64,000 nt of DNA from Gordonia hirsuta DSM 44140 = NBRC 16056 (GCF_000333015.1 NZ_BANT01000025.1:26525-90524); one strand, 5' to 3'; positions 33,152 to 42,467 are shown, counted from the first letter of the stretch. Program-made: numbers and translations. Notes: generated by a model from the sequence alone, not told the origin.

Positions 33152-34641
33152 TGCGCCTGCCCCGATTCCAGGCGCGCCGGCGCACCCAGCTCGGAGAAGA
33201 CCATCTCCTCGGTGACGTCGTAGCGTCGCGCGTCGATCGCGTCGAGCAGGGCGTTATGGCGCACCTGCCAGGGCGCCCGATCGCCCGCCTTGGGCATCCG
33301 CGCGGCCGAGCGCTTGACGTAACCGGAGTCCAACTCGAAGAAGGCGTGTGCGGTGGGCCGCTGTCCGCGCAGCGTCGGGTACGCGCGGGTGTAGCCGTTG
33401 GCCCGCATGTAGGCGATCAGATCGGCGACGGCCTTGCTGGTCAGGTCGACCCGCAGGGTCCAGGAGGCGTTGGTGTAGCCGACCGACCAGGCGAAGTTGG
33501 GCACATCGTTGAGCATGTAGGCGCGGTAACCGTAGTGGTCACCTGGGTCGACGGCTTCCCCGTCGATCGTCAGCGCGATGCCGCCGAAGGCGATCAGGTC
33601 CAGACCGGTAGCCGTGACGATGATGTCGGCTTCGAGTTCGCGGCCGTCGGCCAACTCGACACCCGTCGGGGTGAAGCGCTCGATGGTCGCGGTGACCACG
33701 TCGGCGCGGCCCTCACCGATCACCTTGTACAGATCCGCATCGGGGATCAGGCACAGTCGCTGATCCCACGGGTCGTAGTCGGGGTTGAAATGAGTGTCGA
33801 CGTCATAGCCCTTGGGCAGATGGTGCATCGCCATGCGCCGCAGCAGCTTGCGCGACACCTTCGGGAAGCGCGTGGCGATCTGGAAGATCGCCAGAGTCAG
33901 GGCGGCGTTGCGATGCCGCGTGACATCGTGGGCCAACTGGGTCGGCAGGGTGCGCTGTGCCAGTTTGGTCACCGGGTCGTACCAGTTGCGCGCGAACATG
34001 TACGTCGGCGAACGCTGCAGCATCGTCACCTTGTCGGCGGTCTCGGCCATCGCCGGCACCAGGGTCACCGCGGTGGCACCACTACCGATCACGACGACCT
34101 TCTTGCCTGCGTAGTCCAGCTCTTCCGGCCAGAACTGCGGATGCACCAGCTGGCCGGTGTAGTCCTCTTCACCCGGGAAGTCGGGCCGATATCCGGCGTC
34201 GTACCGGTAGTAGCCGGTGCACGCGTACAGAAACCGCGTGGCGATCGTGCGCGGCTCACCGTCGACCAGCATGTCGACGGTCCACAGGTCGGTCTGGGTA
34301 GAGAACGCCGCCGAGACCACCTGGGTGGAGAACTGTATGTGCGGGTAGATCCCGAAGTCCCGAGCGGTGGCTTCCAGGTAGTCGCGGATCTCACCGCCCT
34401 CACCGAACGTGCGGTCCCCCTTCCACGGGTTCCAGGGGAAGCTCAGCGTGAAGATGTCGGAGTCACTGCGCACGCCCGGATACCGGAACAGGTCCCATGT
34501 GCCGCCGATCCGCTCTCGCTGCTCGACGATCAGGTATTTCAGTTCGGGGTTGCGTTCGGTCAACCGGTAGGCGGCGTCGATACCGGAGAGCCCGGCTCCG
34601 ACGATCAGGACGTCGTAGTACTCAGAATCGTTGTGCGGCAT
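33148..34641 (-). CDS. Flavin-containing (Baeyer-Villiger type) monooxygenase
   Basis: A 497-aa EthA-like class B flavoprotein. The FAD motif is LIVGAGLSGIDAAYRL at residues 12-27. The NADPH motif is VVVIGSGATAVTLVP near residue 185. Between them DYTGQLVHPQFWPE matches the Baeyer-Villiger fingerprint FxGxxxHxxxWP with Tyr for Phe. The ATG at 34641 begins the protein; AAGGA lies rather far upstream. It oxidises ketones to esters in relatives. It leads the operon with the DUF4334 protein and the hydroxyacid oxidase; substrate unknown. Confidence 0.9.
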   Translation of the reverse strand: MPHNDSEYYDVLIVGAGLSGIDAAYRLTERNPELKYLIVEQRERIGGTWDLFRYPGVRSDSDIFTLSFPWNPWKGDRTFGEGGEIRDYLEATARDFGIYPHIQFSTQVVSAAFSTQTDLWTVDMLVDGEPRTIATRFLYACTGYYRYDAGYRPDFPGEEDYTGQLVHPQFWPEELDYAGKKVVVIGSGATAVTLVPAMAETADKVTMLQRSPTYMFARNWYDPVTKLAQRTLPTQLAHDVTRHRNAALTLAIFQIATRFPKVSRKLLRRMAMHHLPKGYDVDTHFNPDYDPWDQRLCLIPDADLYKVIGEGRADVVTATIERFTPTGVELADGRELEADIIVTATGLDLIAFGGIALTIDGEAVDPGDHYGYRAYMLNDVPNFAWSVGYTNASWTLRVDLTSKAVADLIAYMRANGYTRAYPTLRGQRPTAHAFFELDSGYVKRSAARMPKAGDRAPWQVRHNALLDAIDARRYDVTEEMVFSELGAPARLESGQAQ

Positions 34642-34658
34642 TAGTTCTCGTTAGTTCC

Positions 34659-35591
34659 TTAGGCTGATTTGGGCGCCCGCTTTGCCGGCGCCTTCTTCGC
34701 GGTCGTCTTCTTCGCTGTGGTCTTCTTCGCTGTCGTCTTCTTCGCGGCGGTCTTCTTCGTTGCCGTGCTCACCGATGCTTCTGTTTCGTTCTGCCCGTCA
34801 CCGGCACGATCCTTCACCGAAGCGCGCAGAGCCGCGAGAAGATCGGCCACCTCATCGTCGTCGGAGACCCCCGAGGCGGCCTCGTCCGGTTCCGGAAAGG
34901 CCTGCTCCCCCTCGGCTTTGGCCGCGATCAGCTTGGCCAGCTCGTTCTCGTAGACGTCCTCGAACTGGTCGGGATCGAAATCGGTGGCCATGGTGCCGAT
35001 CAGTGACGAGGCCATCTCCAGCTCTTGCGGCCGGATCTCGACGTCCTCATCCAGAAAACCGAAATCCGGCGTGCGGACCTCGTCGGGCCACAGCAGGGTC
35101 TGCAGCACCATGACGCGGTCCAGGACTCGCAACGCCGCCAGCGACGTGCGGGTGCGCAGTGTGAACGTGGCGATGGCGAGTCGATCGGTGCTCGCCAGAG
35201 CCTGGGCGAGCAGCGTGTAGGCCTTCGGCGATCGCGAGGCCGGCTCCAGGTAGTAGGCCTTGTCGAAATAGATCGGGTCCACCTGTTCGGCCGGGACGAA
35301 CTCGATGATCGAGATTTCCGGGCTGCGACTGACCGGCAGCGTCGCCAGATCTTCTTTGGTCAGGATCACCGGTCGTCCGTCATCGGTTTCGTAGGCGCTG
35401 GCGATGTTCGCATAATCCACCTCGATGTCGGTACCTTCACGGACCCGCCGGTACCGGATCCGCGTACCGTCTTTCGCATCGACCTGGTGGGACGAACGAT
35501 CGTGGCTCTGCGTCGCCGAGTACACCTTGACCGGCACATTCACCAGGCCAAAGCTCAGATCTCCCTTCCAGATGGAACGCATAGCTGTCAT
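34659..35591 (-). CDS. ku: Ku protein (bacterial non-homologous end joining)
   Basis: A 310-aa bacterial Ku that binds DNA double-strand ends as a homodimer and recruits LigD. The N-terminal MRSIWKGDLSFGLVNVPVKVYSAT is the family hallmark. The core barrel and C-terminal arm reach about residue 245, and the tail is a run of KKTTAKK-type repeats ending APKSA, which aids DNA binding. A second ATG at 35582 is possible. It lies 14 bp downstream of a small secreted-protein gene, on the strand opposite to ligD, which is 650 bp away. Confidence 0.95.
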   Translation of the reverse strand: MTAMRSIWKGDLSFGLVNVPVKVYSATQSHDRSSHQVDAKDGTRIRYRRVREGTDIEVDYANIASAYETDDGRPVILTKEDLATLPVSRSPEISIIEFVPAEQVDPIYFDKAYYLEPASRSPKAYTLLAQALASTDRLAIATFTLRTRTSLAALRVLDRVMVLQTLLWPDEVRTPDFGFLDEDVEIRPQELEMASSLIGTMATDFDPDQFEDVYENELAKLIAAKAEGEQAFPEPDEAASGVSDDDEVADLLAALRASVKDRAGDGQNETEASVSTATKKTAAKKTTAKKTTAKKTTAKKAPAKRAPKSA

Positions 35592-35605
35592 TGTGCCTTG
35601 CGTCG

Positions 35606-36145
35606 CTACTTCCAGACCCAGAAGTCCACCGCTTTGGTCGCGCCGAGGAATCCGTATCCCAGGTACACGCCGTTGGGCAGGCGGCGCAGTTCGTCATGCG
35701 CAAAGGGCAACCCGCTGCGCCGGTAGTCGATCCGGATCACCCGGCGACCGTCGATCACGGAGCGCGCGTAGTAGACGTCGGCGGGCAGGATCTGGCCGCC
35801 CAGTGCCCGGTTGGCGAGCCAGCCGCGGTGGAAGGTCTTACCCGACCAGATCGCGGCGATCGCCGCCGAGGCAGCCGCATCGGGAGCACCGACCGGACGG
35901 GCCTGTCCGTGCAGGGCACCGCGCGGGATCGGACCGGCGTCGGCGCGGGAGAAGAGCCGATCGAACTGCGCCTGCGTGCAGCTGTCCCGGAGGGCGGCCG
36001 CGATCGCCCGCGGCGCCACCCTGGTGGTCGGATTAACCGGGCAGGCCGGTGCAGCCGCCGCCGGCGACGGGGCGACCAGCGCGCCGGCACCCAGCGCGAC
36101 CGCCGTCAAAGCACCGGCGAGAAGTCTGCGATATCCGATGTCCAT
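35606..36145 (-). CDS. Small secreted protein of unknown function
   Basis: A 179-aa protein, starting MDIGYRRLLAGALTAVALGAG. A Sec signal peptide of about 33 residues ends at the Ala-rich PSPAAAAPA. The mature part has two Cys (CPVNPTT, DSCTQAQ) that could form a disulfide. It has an aromatic C-terminal half with ANRALGGQILPADVYYARSV and GVYLGYGFLGATKAVDFWVWK. TAGGAG five nt upstream confirms the ATG. It precedes ku by 14 bp and may share its transcript, a pairing with no obvious functional logic. Confidence 0.78.
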   Translation of the reverse strand: MDIGYRRLLAGALTAVALGAGALVAPSPAAAAPACPVNPTTRVAPRAIAAALRDSCTQAQFDRLFSRADAGPIPRGALHGQARPVGAPDAAASAAIAAIWSGKTFHRGWLANRALGGQILPADVYYARSVIDGRRVIRIDYRRSGLPFAHDELRRLPNGVYLGYGFLGATKAVDFWVWK

Positions 36146-36249
36146 GACCACTCCTAGGTTTCGGAGCCGGACTCTTTGCATCCGACGTCGCTGCCGTGGT
36201 TCCACCGTAGGCCGCTACCGGCGACAGGGGAACAGGTGAGAATGAACTC

Positions 36250-38247
36250 ATGAACGGATCCGCACTGGACGTCGACGGCCACCGGATCACCGTGACCCAT
36301 CTCGACCGGGTTCTCTACCCGCAGACCGGGACCCGCAAGTACGACGTGATCTCCTACTACCTGGCCGTCGCCGATGCACTGCTGCCCCACATCGCTTCGC
36401 GTCCGGTCACCCGGAAGCGCTGGCCGGCCAGCGTCGACGGCGCTCCCTTCTTCGAGAAGGCGCTTCCACCCGGGGCGCCACCGTGGATCGCCCGCTTCAC
36501 GATCGGGCACGCGGGCGGGGACAAGCCGTATCCGGTCGTGCGCGATGCGGCGACCCTGGTCTGGTTCGCGCAGATGTCGGCACTCGAGCTGCACGTACCG
36601 CAGTGGCGGATCGACCTGTCCGATCGGCTGCCCGAGGAAGCCGAACGCCGGACCCAGCGCCTGGTACTCGATCTGGATCCCGGGCCCGGCGTGCCCCTGC
36701 AGCACTGCGCGCAGGTGGCTCTGACGATCCGCGATGTGCTCACTGCCGCGGGCATGTCGTCGTACCCGGTCACCAGCGGCGGCAGCGGCATTCACGTCTA
36801 CGCCCGGCTGCCCGATCCGGTGCGCGCAGATTCGGCCCGGACCGTCGCCAGACAGATCGCGGTTTCACTGGCGCAGGCCTACCCCGACGATGTGACCGCG
36901 ACGATGAACAAGGCCGCCCGGCCCGGGAAGGTCTTCATCGACTGGAGCCAGAACAGTGCCACCAAGACGACGTTGGCGCCGTACTCCCTGCGCGGCCGGG
37001 AACGACCGTGGGTGGCCGCACCCCGCACCTGGTCCGAGCTGACCGAGCCGGACCTGAGTCAGCTGGAATACCGCCAGGTCCTCGACCGGCTCGCCGACTC
37101 CGGCGATCTGCTGTCCGGTCTGGATCCCGGCCCCGCGGTACCGCCGGCCGAAGGCGTCGTCGATCTGGGTGCCTACCGGCGCCGAAGGACGTCGACGGAC
37201 GATCCCGCGAAAGGCCCGGCGATCGGCGATGCCGCCGCCGACCATTCCCCCGCCGGCCAGGCACTGCCCACCGCACCCGCGCCGACATCCGGGGCCGGGG
37301 GCATCCGCGGCGCGACGGTGGTGCCGCTGCGTCCGATGCTGGCGGTGAACGAACCCGTCGAACGTCTGGACCAGACCCACTGGGCATTCGAGGGCAAGTG
37401 GGACGGCTACCGGATCCTGGCGCAGCTGGCCGGCGGTCGCCTGAGCCTGCAATCGCGGTCGGGAATCGACATGACCGCCGACTTTCCCGAACTGGCCGTC
37501 CTCGGCGGCGTTCTGGACGGCCACGAGGCGGTGCTCGACGGCGAAGTGGTGGCGCTCAATGCGGCGGGTCAAACCGATTTCCGGCTGCTGGCCTCGCGGC
37601 GGCGCGAGCCGGGCGAGGCGACCATCCGGCTGTTCCTGTTCGATGTCCTCGAGTGGGACGGAACGAACCTGGAATCCGCGCCGTGGGAGCAGCGTCGTGA
37701 GGTCCTGGAGTCACTGGCGCCGCTGTTCGCCTCGACACCGGCGGTGCAGATCCCCGCACTGCTGGATCCGCCGGGTGAGGCCGCCGTCGACCAGTCGCGC
37801 CGCAACGGCTGGGAGGGCGTCGTGGCCAAACGCCGCTCGTCGGCGTATCGGCAGGGTTCACGCAGCCCCGACTGGCGCAAACAGAAGAACTTCAGCGACC
37901 TCGAGGTGGTGATCGGCGGCTTCCGGTACGGTCGCGAACGCGCGGGCAGATCACTGGGCTCGGTGCTGGTGGGACTGCCGCAGGAGAACGGGCTGCGCTA
38001 TCTGGGGCGGGTGGGTACCGGCTGGACGCAGGCGCAGGCCGCCGAGCTGCTCGACGAACTCCGGCCGCTGACGATCAGTACCTGCCCGTTCGTGGGCGGG
38101 GTCGATGCGCCGGGGGCTTCCAGCGCGACCTGGGTGCTGCCCACGCTGGTGGCCGACGTCCAGTTCCTCGACTGGACGTCGACCGGCCATCTGCGGCACC
38201 CGTCGTGGCGCGGTATCCGGCGCGATAAATTGCCTGGCGACCTTTAG
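36250..38247 (+). CDS. ligD: LigD polymerase-ligase fusion lacking the phosphoesterase domain
   Basis: A 665-aa multifunctional end-joining enzyme. Residues 1-290 are the primase-like polymerase domain, with metal-binding Asp141/Asp143 in LVLDLDPGPG and TSGGSGIHVYARL. A Pro/Ala-rich linker of about 65 residues follows. The ATP-dependent ligase domain runs from about 360, with nucleotidyl Lys383 in FEGKWDGYRI, DGEVVALN, GVVAKRRSS and WRKQKNF, and an OB fold to the end. Mycobacterial LigD is about 760 aa with a 3'-phosphoesterase module between the two; the linker here is too short for it. The start follows the pattern MNGSALDVDGHRITVTHLDRVLYP. Confidence 0.93.
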   Translation: MNGSALDVDGHRITVTHLDRVLYPQTGTRKYDVISYYLAVADALLPHIASRPVTRKRWPASVDGAPFFEKALPPGAPPWIARFTIGHAGGDKPYPVVRDAATLVWFAQMSALELHVPQWRIDLSDRLPEEAERRTQRLVLDLDPGPGVPLQHCAQVALTIRDVLTAAGMSSYPVTSGGSGIHVYARLPDPVRADSARTVARQIAVSLAQAYPDDVTATMNKAARPGKVFIDWSQNSATKTTLAPYSLRGRERPWVAAPRTWSELTEPDLSQLEYRQVLDRLADSGDLLSGLDPGPAVPPAEGVVDLGAYRRRRTSTDDPAKGPAIGDAAADHSPAGQALPTAPAPTSGAGGIRGATVVPLRPMLAVNEPVERLDQTHWAFEGKWDGYRILAQLAGGRLSLQSRSGIDMTADFPELAVLGGVLDGHEAVLDGEVVALNAAGQTDFRLLASRRREPGEATIRLFLFDVLEWDGTNLESAPWEQRREVLESLAPLFASTPAVQIPALLDPPGEAAVDQSRRNGWEGVVAKRRSSAYRQGSRSPDWRKQKNFSDLEVVIGGFRYGRERAGRSLGSVLVGLPQENGLRYLGRVGTGWTQAQAAELLDELRPLTISTCPFVGGVDAPGASSATWVLPTLVADVQFLDWTSTGHLRHPSWRGIRRDKLPGDL

Positions 38248-38254
38248 GCTCAGC

Positions 38255-40090
38255 TCAGCTGAGGTGGTGCACCTCCTGCAGGCCGTAGACGGGGGTGTCG
38301 ATCCCCTCGTACCGCGCCTTGAGCTGCAGCGCCAGGTATAGCGAGTAGTGGCGGGACTGGTGCAGGTTGCCGCCGTGAAACCACAGTCCCGGCTGCTGGG
38401 TGGGTTTCCACATATTGCGCTGCTCGCCCTCCCAGGGTCCGGGATCCTTGGTGGTGTCCGACCCCAGGCCCCACACCTTGCCGACGCGATCGGCCACGTC
38501 CTGCCCCATCAGATCGGCCGCCCAGCCGTTCATCGAGCCGTATCCGGTGGCGTAGACGACGACGTCGGCGGGCAGTTCGGTGCCGTCGGAGAGGATCACC
38601 GAGTCCTCGGTCAGCCGGTCCACGCCGCCCTTGGCCAGTTTGATGGTGCCGTCGGCCACCAGGTCGCAGGCGCCGACGTCGATGTAGTAGCCGGAGCCGC
38701 GGCGCAGGTACTTCAGGAACAGCCCCGAATCGTCGTCGCCGAAATCCAGATCGAAACCGGCCGCCGCGAGGCGGTCGTAGAAGTCCTTGTCCCGTTCCCG
38801 GATCTGGTCGTACAGCGGGATCTGGAAGCGGTGCATGATCCGGTACGGCAGCGAGGCGAAGGTGAAGTCGGCCTTCTTGGTGGTCATGCCGTCCTGGACG
38901 GCCTGTTCGCTGTAGAGCGCACCCAGGCCGATCTCCATCAGCGAATCCGAGCGGACGATGTGGGTGGAGGACCGCTGCACCATGGTGGTGTCGACGCCGT
39001 GCTCGACCAGCGCCTTGCAGATATCGTGCGCGGAGTTGTTGGCCCCGATCACCACGACCTTCTTGCCGACGTACTGATCGGGTCCGGGGTGCGCGCTGGA
39101 GTGGTGCTGTTCGCCGGCGAAGACGTCCTGGCCGGGGAACTGCGGCACATTGGCCTTCCCGGACATCCCGGTGGCCAGGACCAGCTGCGTCGGGTGCAGC
39201 ACCAGCTCCTCGCCGTCCCGGTTCACGTGCACGGTCCACGTTCCGGCGGCCTCGTCGTAGGACGCCGAGGTGCATTCGGTGCGCGACCAGTACGGCACCT
39301 CCATCACCTTGGTGTAGAACTCCAGCCAATCGCCGATCTTGTCCTTCGGCGCAAACACCGGCCAGTTGGACGGGAACGGCAGGTAAGGCAGGTGGTCGTA
39401 CCAGACCGGATCGTGCAGGCACAGCGACTTGTAGCGGCCTCGCCACTGGTCACCGGGGCGGTCGTGCTTGTCGACTACCACCGAGGGCACTCCCAGCTGC
39501 CGGAGCCGGGCTCCCAGCGCGATGCCGCCCTGTCCGCCGCCGATCACCAGGACATAGGGCTGCTGCGATCGCCCGAGAGCAGCATCCTCATCGTCACGCT
39601 TCTGCGCCCACGAGCGCTGGTCGGGGTCGGCACCGTGCACCGCACCCAGCGGCCGGCTGAAGCCGCTGGCCTCCTCGTGGCCCTTGAGTTCCTGCAGGGT
39701 GGTCAGCAGGGTCCAGGCGCGGTCGGTGCCGTCGGGTCCCGGTGTCAGGCGCAGATGCCCCTCGGCGCGCCCGACCGCGGTCTCGAACGCGATGAAGGCT
39801 TCGACGACGCCGTCGGCCTCGGTCGCCTCGTCGGTGGTCTGCCAGTTCGACGGCGCCGTATCGGTCAGTCGTTCGTGCAGCATGGCCGCGATCGCCGCGC
39901 GCCCCTCGAGGGTCTTGAGGTTCCAGGTGAAGGCGACCAGATCGCGCCAGTAGCTCTCGTCGGCGAACAGCGACGCCGCCGCGTCGGCGTCGCCGGCGGT
40001 CAAGGCGGCCGAAAAGTCCTGGAGCCAGGTGTCGATCCGTTGCTGGGCGGTGGCCGCGGTCGTGGCCGGGGGCTGGAGTGTCGAAGTCAC
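38255..40090 (-). CDS. SnoaL-like domain fused to a flavin-containing monooxygenase
   Basis: A 611-aa fusion. Residues 15-150 are an NTF2/SnoaL-like domain (IDTWLQDFSAALTAGDADAAASLFADESYWRDLVAFTW). From 175 is an FMO-like flavoprotein with FAD motif VIGGGQGGIALGARLRQLG, the central FAGEQHHSSAHPG signature and NADPH motif VVVIGANNSAHDIC. ATGYGSMNGW is the third conserved block. GTG 40090 has AAAGG close upstream. It is convergent with ligD, stops seven bp apart. A GAF-domain regulator is divergent, so it is probably induced by its substrate. The substrate is unknown. Confidence 0.9.
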   Translation of the reverse strand: MTSTLQPPATTAATAQQRIDTWLQDFSAALTAGDADAAASLFADESYWRDLVAFTWNLKTLEGRAAIAAMLHERLTDTAPSNWQTTDEATEADGVVEAFIAFETAVGRAEGHLRLTPGPDGTDRAWTLLTTLQELKGHEEASGFSRPLGAVHGADPDQRSWAQKRDDEDAALGRSQQPYVLVIGGGQGGIALGARLRQLGVPSVVVDKHDRPGDQWRGRYKSLCLHDPVWYDHLPYLPFPSNWPVFAPKDKIGDWLEFYTKVMEVPYWSRTECTSASYDEAAGTWTVHVNRDGEELVLHPTQLVLATGMSGKANVPQFPGQDVFAGEQHHSSAHPGPDQYVGKKVVVIGANNSAHDICKALVEHGVDTTMVQRSSTHIVRSDSLMEIGLGALYSEQAVQDGMTTKKADFTFASLPYRIMHRFQIPLYDQIRERDKDFYDRLAAAGFDLDFGDDDSGLFLKYLRRGSGYYIDVGACDLVADGTIKLAKGGVDRLTEDSVILSDGTELPADVVVYATGYGSMNGWAADLMGQDVADRVGKVWGLGSDTTKDPGPWEGEQRNMWKPTQQPGLWFHGGNLHQSRHYSLYLALQLKARYEGIDTPVYGLQEVHHLS

Positions 40091-40110
40091 GGGGACCCCT
40101 TTCGATATCG

Positions 40111-40126
40111 AGTGAGGTAGCTCACT
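40111..40126. promoter_or_regulatory. Palindrome next to the SnoaL-FMO start
   Basis: AGTGAG-GTAG-CTCACT: perfect 6-bp arms, 21 bp upstream of the monooxygenase GTG. Possible operator or leader hairpin. Confidence 0.4.
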
Positions 40127-40175
40127 TCTGGTGGTGCCTGTCAGCAGACGTCGCCGCACCCCGGCGCGGCAAGGG

Positions 40176-40191
40176 TTGCAGCCGGTTGCAA
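40176..40191. promoter_or_regulatory. TTGCA palindrome between FMO and GAF regulator
   Basis: TTGCA-GCCGGT-TGCAA has perfect arms, in the middle of the 165-bp divergent intergenic region. It is a candidate site for the GAF-domain regulator. A looser GTGTG/CACAC repeat lies at 40233-40252, just before that gene. Confidence 0.45.
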
Positions 40192-40255
40192 TGGCGAACC
40201 GCTTGACGGACCCGCGCGAGCAGGGGACCGTGGTGTGTGATCGCAACCACACTCT

Positions 40256-41473
40256 TTGGAACGGGTCGTCGTGTCTCTGCCGCTGTCTCCTGAACCTGCG
40301 CTGGCCGCCGGGGACGATCCGCGCGCGTACGCTGCGGTCCTGCAAGCGGTGTACGACGCTTCGATGACGGGCCGGAAGCCGCCTGCCCGACCCCGGTCGG
40401 TGATCGGCCAATCCTGGGAACGGGTGCGCGCGGCAGGTGTTCTGCCCGACATCGACACCACGGCCCCGGTCCTGAACTCGATGGACCTGCACGAACGCCG
40501 GGCCTCCTCCGGCCTGCAGCAACTGGTGGATCCGCTGATGCATCACCTCGACACCCTGATCGTCGACGGCGAGAACATCCTGGTGGTGGCCGACGCTGCC
40601 GGGCGGGTCCTGTGGCGCAACGGGGTCAACCGGGTGCTGCACCGAGCCGACCGCCTGGGCTTCGCCGAGGGCGCTTCCTGGGCCGAGGACTCCGTGGGAA
40701 CCAATGCGATCGGCACCGCTCTGGCCTCCGGGCGCGCGGTTCAGGTGTTCTCTGCCGAGCACTTCGTGCGCAGCCATCACGAATGGACCTGCGCGGGAGC
40801 TCCCATCCACGATCCGCGGACCGGCCGGGTCCTGGGGGTCATCGACGTCAGTGGGCCGGCGGCCACCATCCATCCGACGACGCTGGCGCTGGTCGACACC
40901 GTGGCCCGGCTGGCCGAGTCCGGTCTGCGCGAGGCTCATCGGGCACGGCTGGACGAACTGCGTGCGGTCGCCGCACCGATTCTTGCGCGCTCGGCCGGAC
41001 CGGCCTTCGCCGTCGACCCGTACGGCTGGGTCGCCGCCCTGGACGGGGTGGCGCCGCGGACCCAGATCCCGCTGCCCCGCCATCCCGCGGCCGGCCGGCA
41101 GTACCTCCGCGGCATCGGCGACTGCGATCTGGAACCGATGCCCGGCGGCTGGCTGGTCCGCGTGGCCGCCGCCGATGCTCCCGAGCAGATCCGGGTGGAG
41201 CTGGTGGGCGGGAGGGAACCCCTGGTGAAGGTCTCGGGCCCGAACGCGGCCTGGGTGCATCGGCCGTCCCCGCGGCACGCCCAGCTGCTGGACCTGTTGG
41301 CCCGCCATCCCGAGGGTCTCAGTGCAGCGCAGCTGTCGCTTGCGGTGTTCGGCAACGCCGACCAGCGCATCGCGGTGCGGTCGGAGATGTCCCGGCTCCG
41401 CAAACACCTGGGTGGCCTGCTGGCGGCCAACCCCTACCGTTTCACCGACGGCGTGGTGGTGACGACGACCTGA
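40256..41473 (+). CDS. GAF-domain transcriptional regulator without an AAA+ module
   Basis: A 405-aa regulator with an AcoR-like N-terminal half. The GAF domain (about 85-225) contains VVADAAGRVLWRNGVNRVL and the block GASWAEDSVGTNAIGTALASGRAVQVFSAEHF with HHEWTCAGAPIHDP, as in sigma-54 activators of acetoin, acetone and propane genes. It lacks the AAA+ domain and ends in a DNA-binding-like region (LARHPEGLSAAQLSLAVFGNADQRIAVRSEMSRLRKHLGG). The start is uncertain: TTG 40256 or GTG 40271. It probably controls the divergent SnoaL-monooxygenase gene. Confidence 0.8.
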   Translation: MERVVVSLPLSPEPALAAGDDPRAYAAVLQAVYDASMTGRKPPARPRSVIGQSWERVRAAGVLPDIDTTAPVLNSMDLHERRASSGLQQLVDPLMHHLDTLIVDGENILVVADAAGRVLWRNGVNRVLHRADRLGFAEGASWAEDSVGTNAIGTALASGRAVQVFSAEHFVRSHHEWTCAGAPIHDPRTGRVLGVIDVSGPAATIHPTTLALVDTVARLAESGLREAHRARLDELRAVAAPILARSAGPAFAVDPYGWVAALDGVAPRTQIPLPRHPAAGRQYLRGIGDCDLEPMPGGWLVRVAAADAPEQIRVELVGGREPLVKVSGPNAAWVHRPSPRHAQLLDLLARHPEGLSAAQLSLAVFGNADQRIAVRSEMSRLRKHLGGLLAANPYRFTDGVVVTTT

Positions 41474-41554
41474 ACTGTGTAGCTGACCGCGGTCCGACTA
41501 GCCTGATACGAAGCAGCCGCGACAGCGGTGTTCCACTGCGGGAAGGGCGCACTG

Positions 41555-42304
41555 ATGGTGGTCGTCGCACAGATCAGCGACCTGCATTTCAACGGCACCG
41601 CCGAACACCGCGAACGCGTCGAGGGCGTCCTGAACTACCTCAACTCCACCGCAACCAACGGACATCCTCTGGCCGCCCTGCTCGTCACCGGTGACCTGGC
41701 CGATGTCGGTCTTCCGTCGGAGTATGCCGAAGCGGCCCGGACCATGGTCACCGATATTCCGACGCTGACGCTGCTGGGTAACCACGACGACCGCGCCGCC
41801 TACACCGCAGAACGCGACGGCGTACCCAGCACCGGTCCGGTCAACTCGGCCCTGCGGCTCGATGATCTGCTCATTCTGGCGCTCGACTCCTCGATTCCCG
41901 GCCGATCCGACGGCTACCTCTCCGACGAAAGCCTGGAGTGGGCGCGCACCCAGATCGCCGCGGCCGGTGACGACGTCGATGTGCTCCTGTCCTGGCATCA
42001 TCCACCGGTCCCGATCGGGTTGCCGTTGATGGATGAACGGCGGCTCAACGAACCCGATCGCGCCGCCGCGCTGATCACCGACCATCCGAACGTGGTGGGG
42101 CTGGTGACCGGTCACGCGCACACCCCGGCCGCATCGATCTTCGCCGGACGACCGATGATCGTCGCTCCGGGAGTGTCCTCGACCCTGAATCTGCCCTTCG
42201 AGGGCGCCGACGTGGTCAACCACACCCAGGGGCCCGGGATCGCCTTCCACGTGATCGACGATCATCGTCTGACCAGTCACTTCCGGGTCCTGTCCAGCTG
42301 GTAG
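41555..42304 (+). CDS. Metallophosphoesterase, cAMP-phosphodiesterase-like (Rv0805 type)
   Basis: A 249-aa binuclear metal phosphoesterase. All five metal-binding blocks are present: DLHFN (DxH) at residue 10, VTGDLAD, LLGNHDD, LLSWHHPP and GHAHTPAA. Size and GNHD spacing match class III cyclic-nucleotide phosphodiesterases such as CpdA and Rv0805. GGAAGG upstream supports ATG 41555. It could hydrolyse cAMP made by the cyclase at 18186-19262, though that is inference; other 2',3'-cyclic or phosphodiester substrates are possible. Confidence 0.85.
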   Translation: MVVVAQISDLHFNGTAEHRERVEGVLNYLNSTATNGHPLAALLVTGDLADVGLPSEYAEAARTMVTDIPTLTLLGNHDDRAAYTAERDGVPSTGPVNSALRLDDLLILALDSSIPGRSDGYLSDESLEWARTQIAAAGDDVDVLLSWHHPPVPIGLPLMDERRLNEPDRAAALITDHPNVVGLVTGHAHTPAASIFAGRPMIVAPGVSSTLNLPFEGADVVNHTQGPGIAFHVIDDHRLTSHFRVLSSW

Positions 42305-42416
42305 AAGCCCGACTCACCGGGGCGCGGGCCCCAGTGACCCGCCCCGCTCCCTTCTCCGAGTGCTCTGACCTGGATCCAGTCACCCACCTCGGAGATCTCA
42401 CGGATCAGAGATGCAC

Positions 42417-42452
42417 GCGGGGCCGCCCACCGAAAAAGGTGTGCGGCCCCGC
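42417..42452 (-). terminator. Terminator of pntAB
   Basis: GCGGGGCCGC (42417-42426) and GCGGCCCCGC (42443-42452) form a 10-bp stem extended inward by CACC/GGTG around GAAAAA. It begins 16 nt past the pntB stop. No clear T-tract follows. Confidence 0.8.
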
Positions 42453-42467
42453 GGGCACTCGCAGCGG

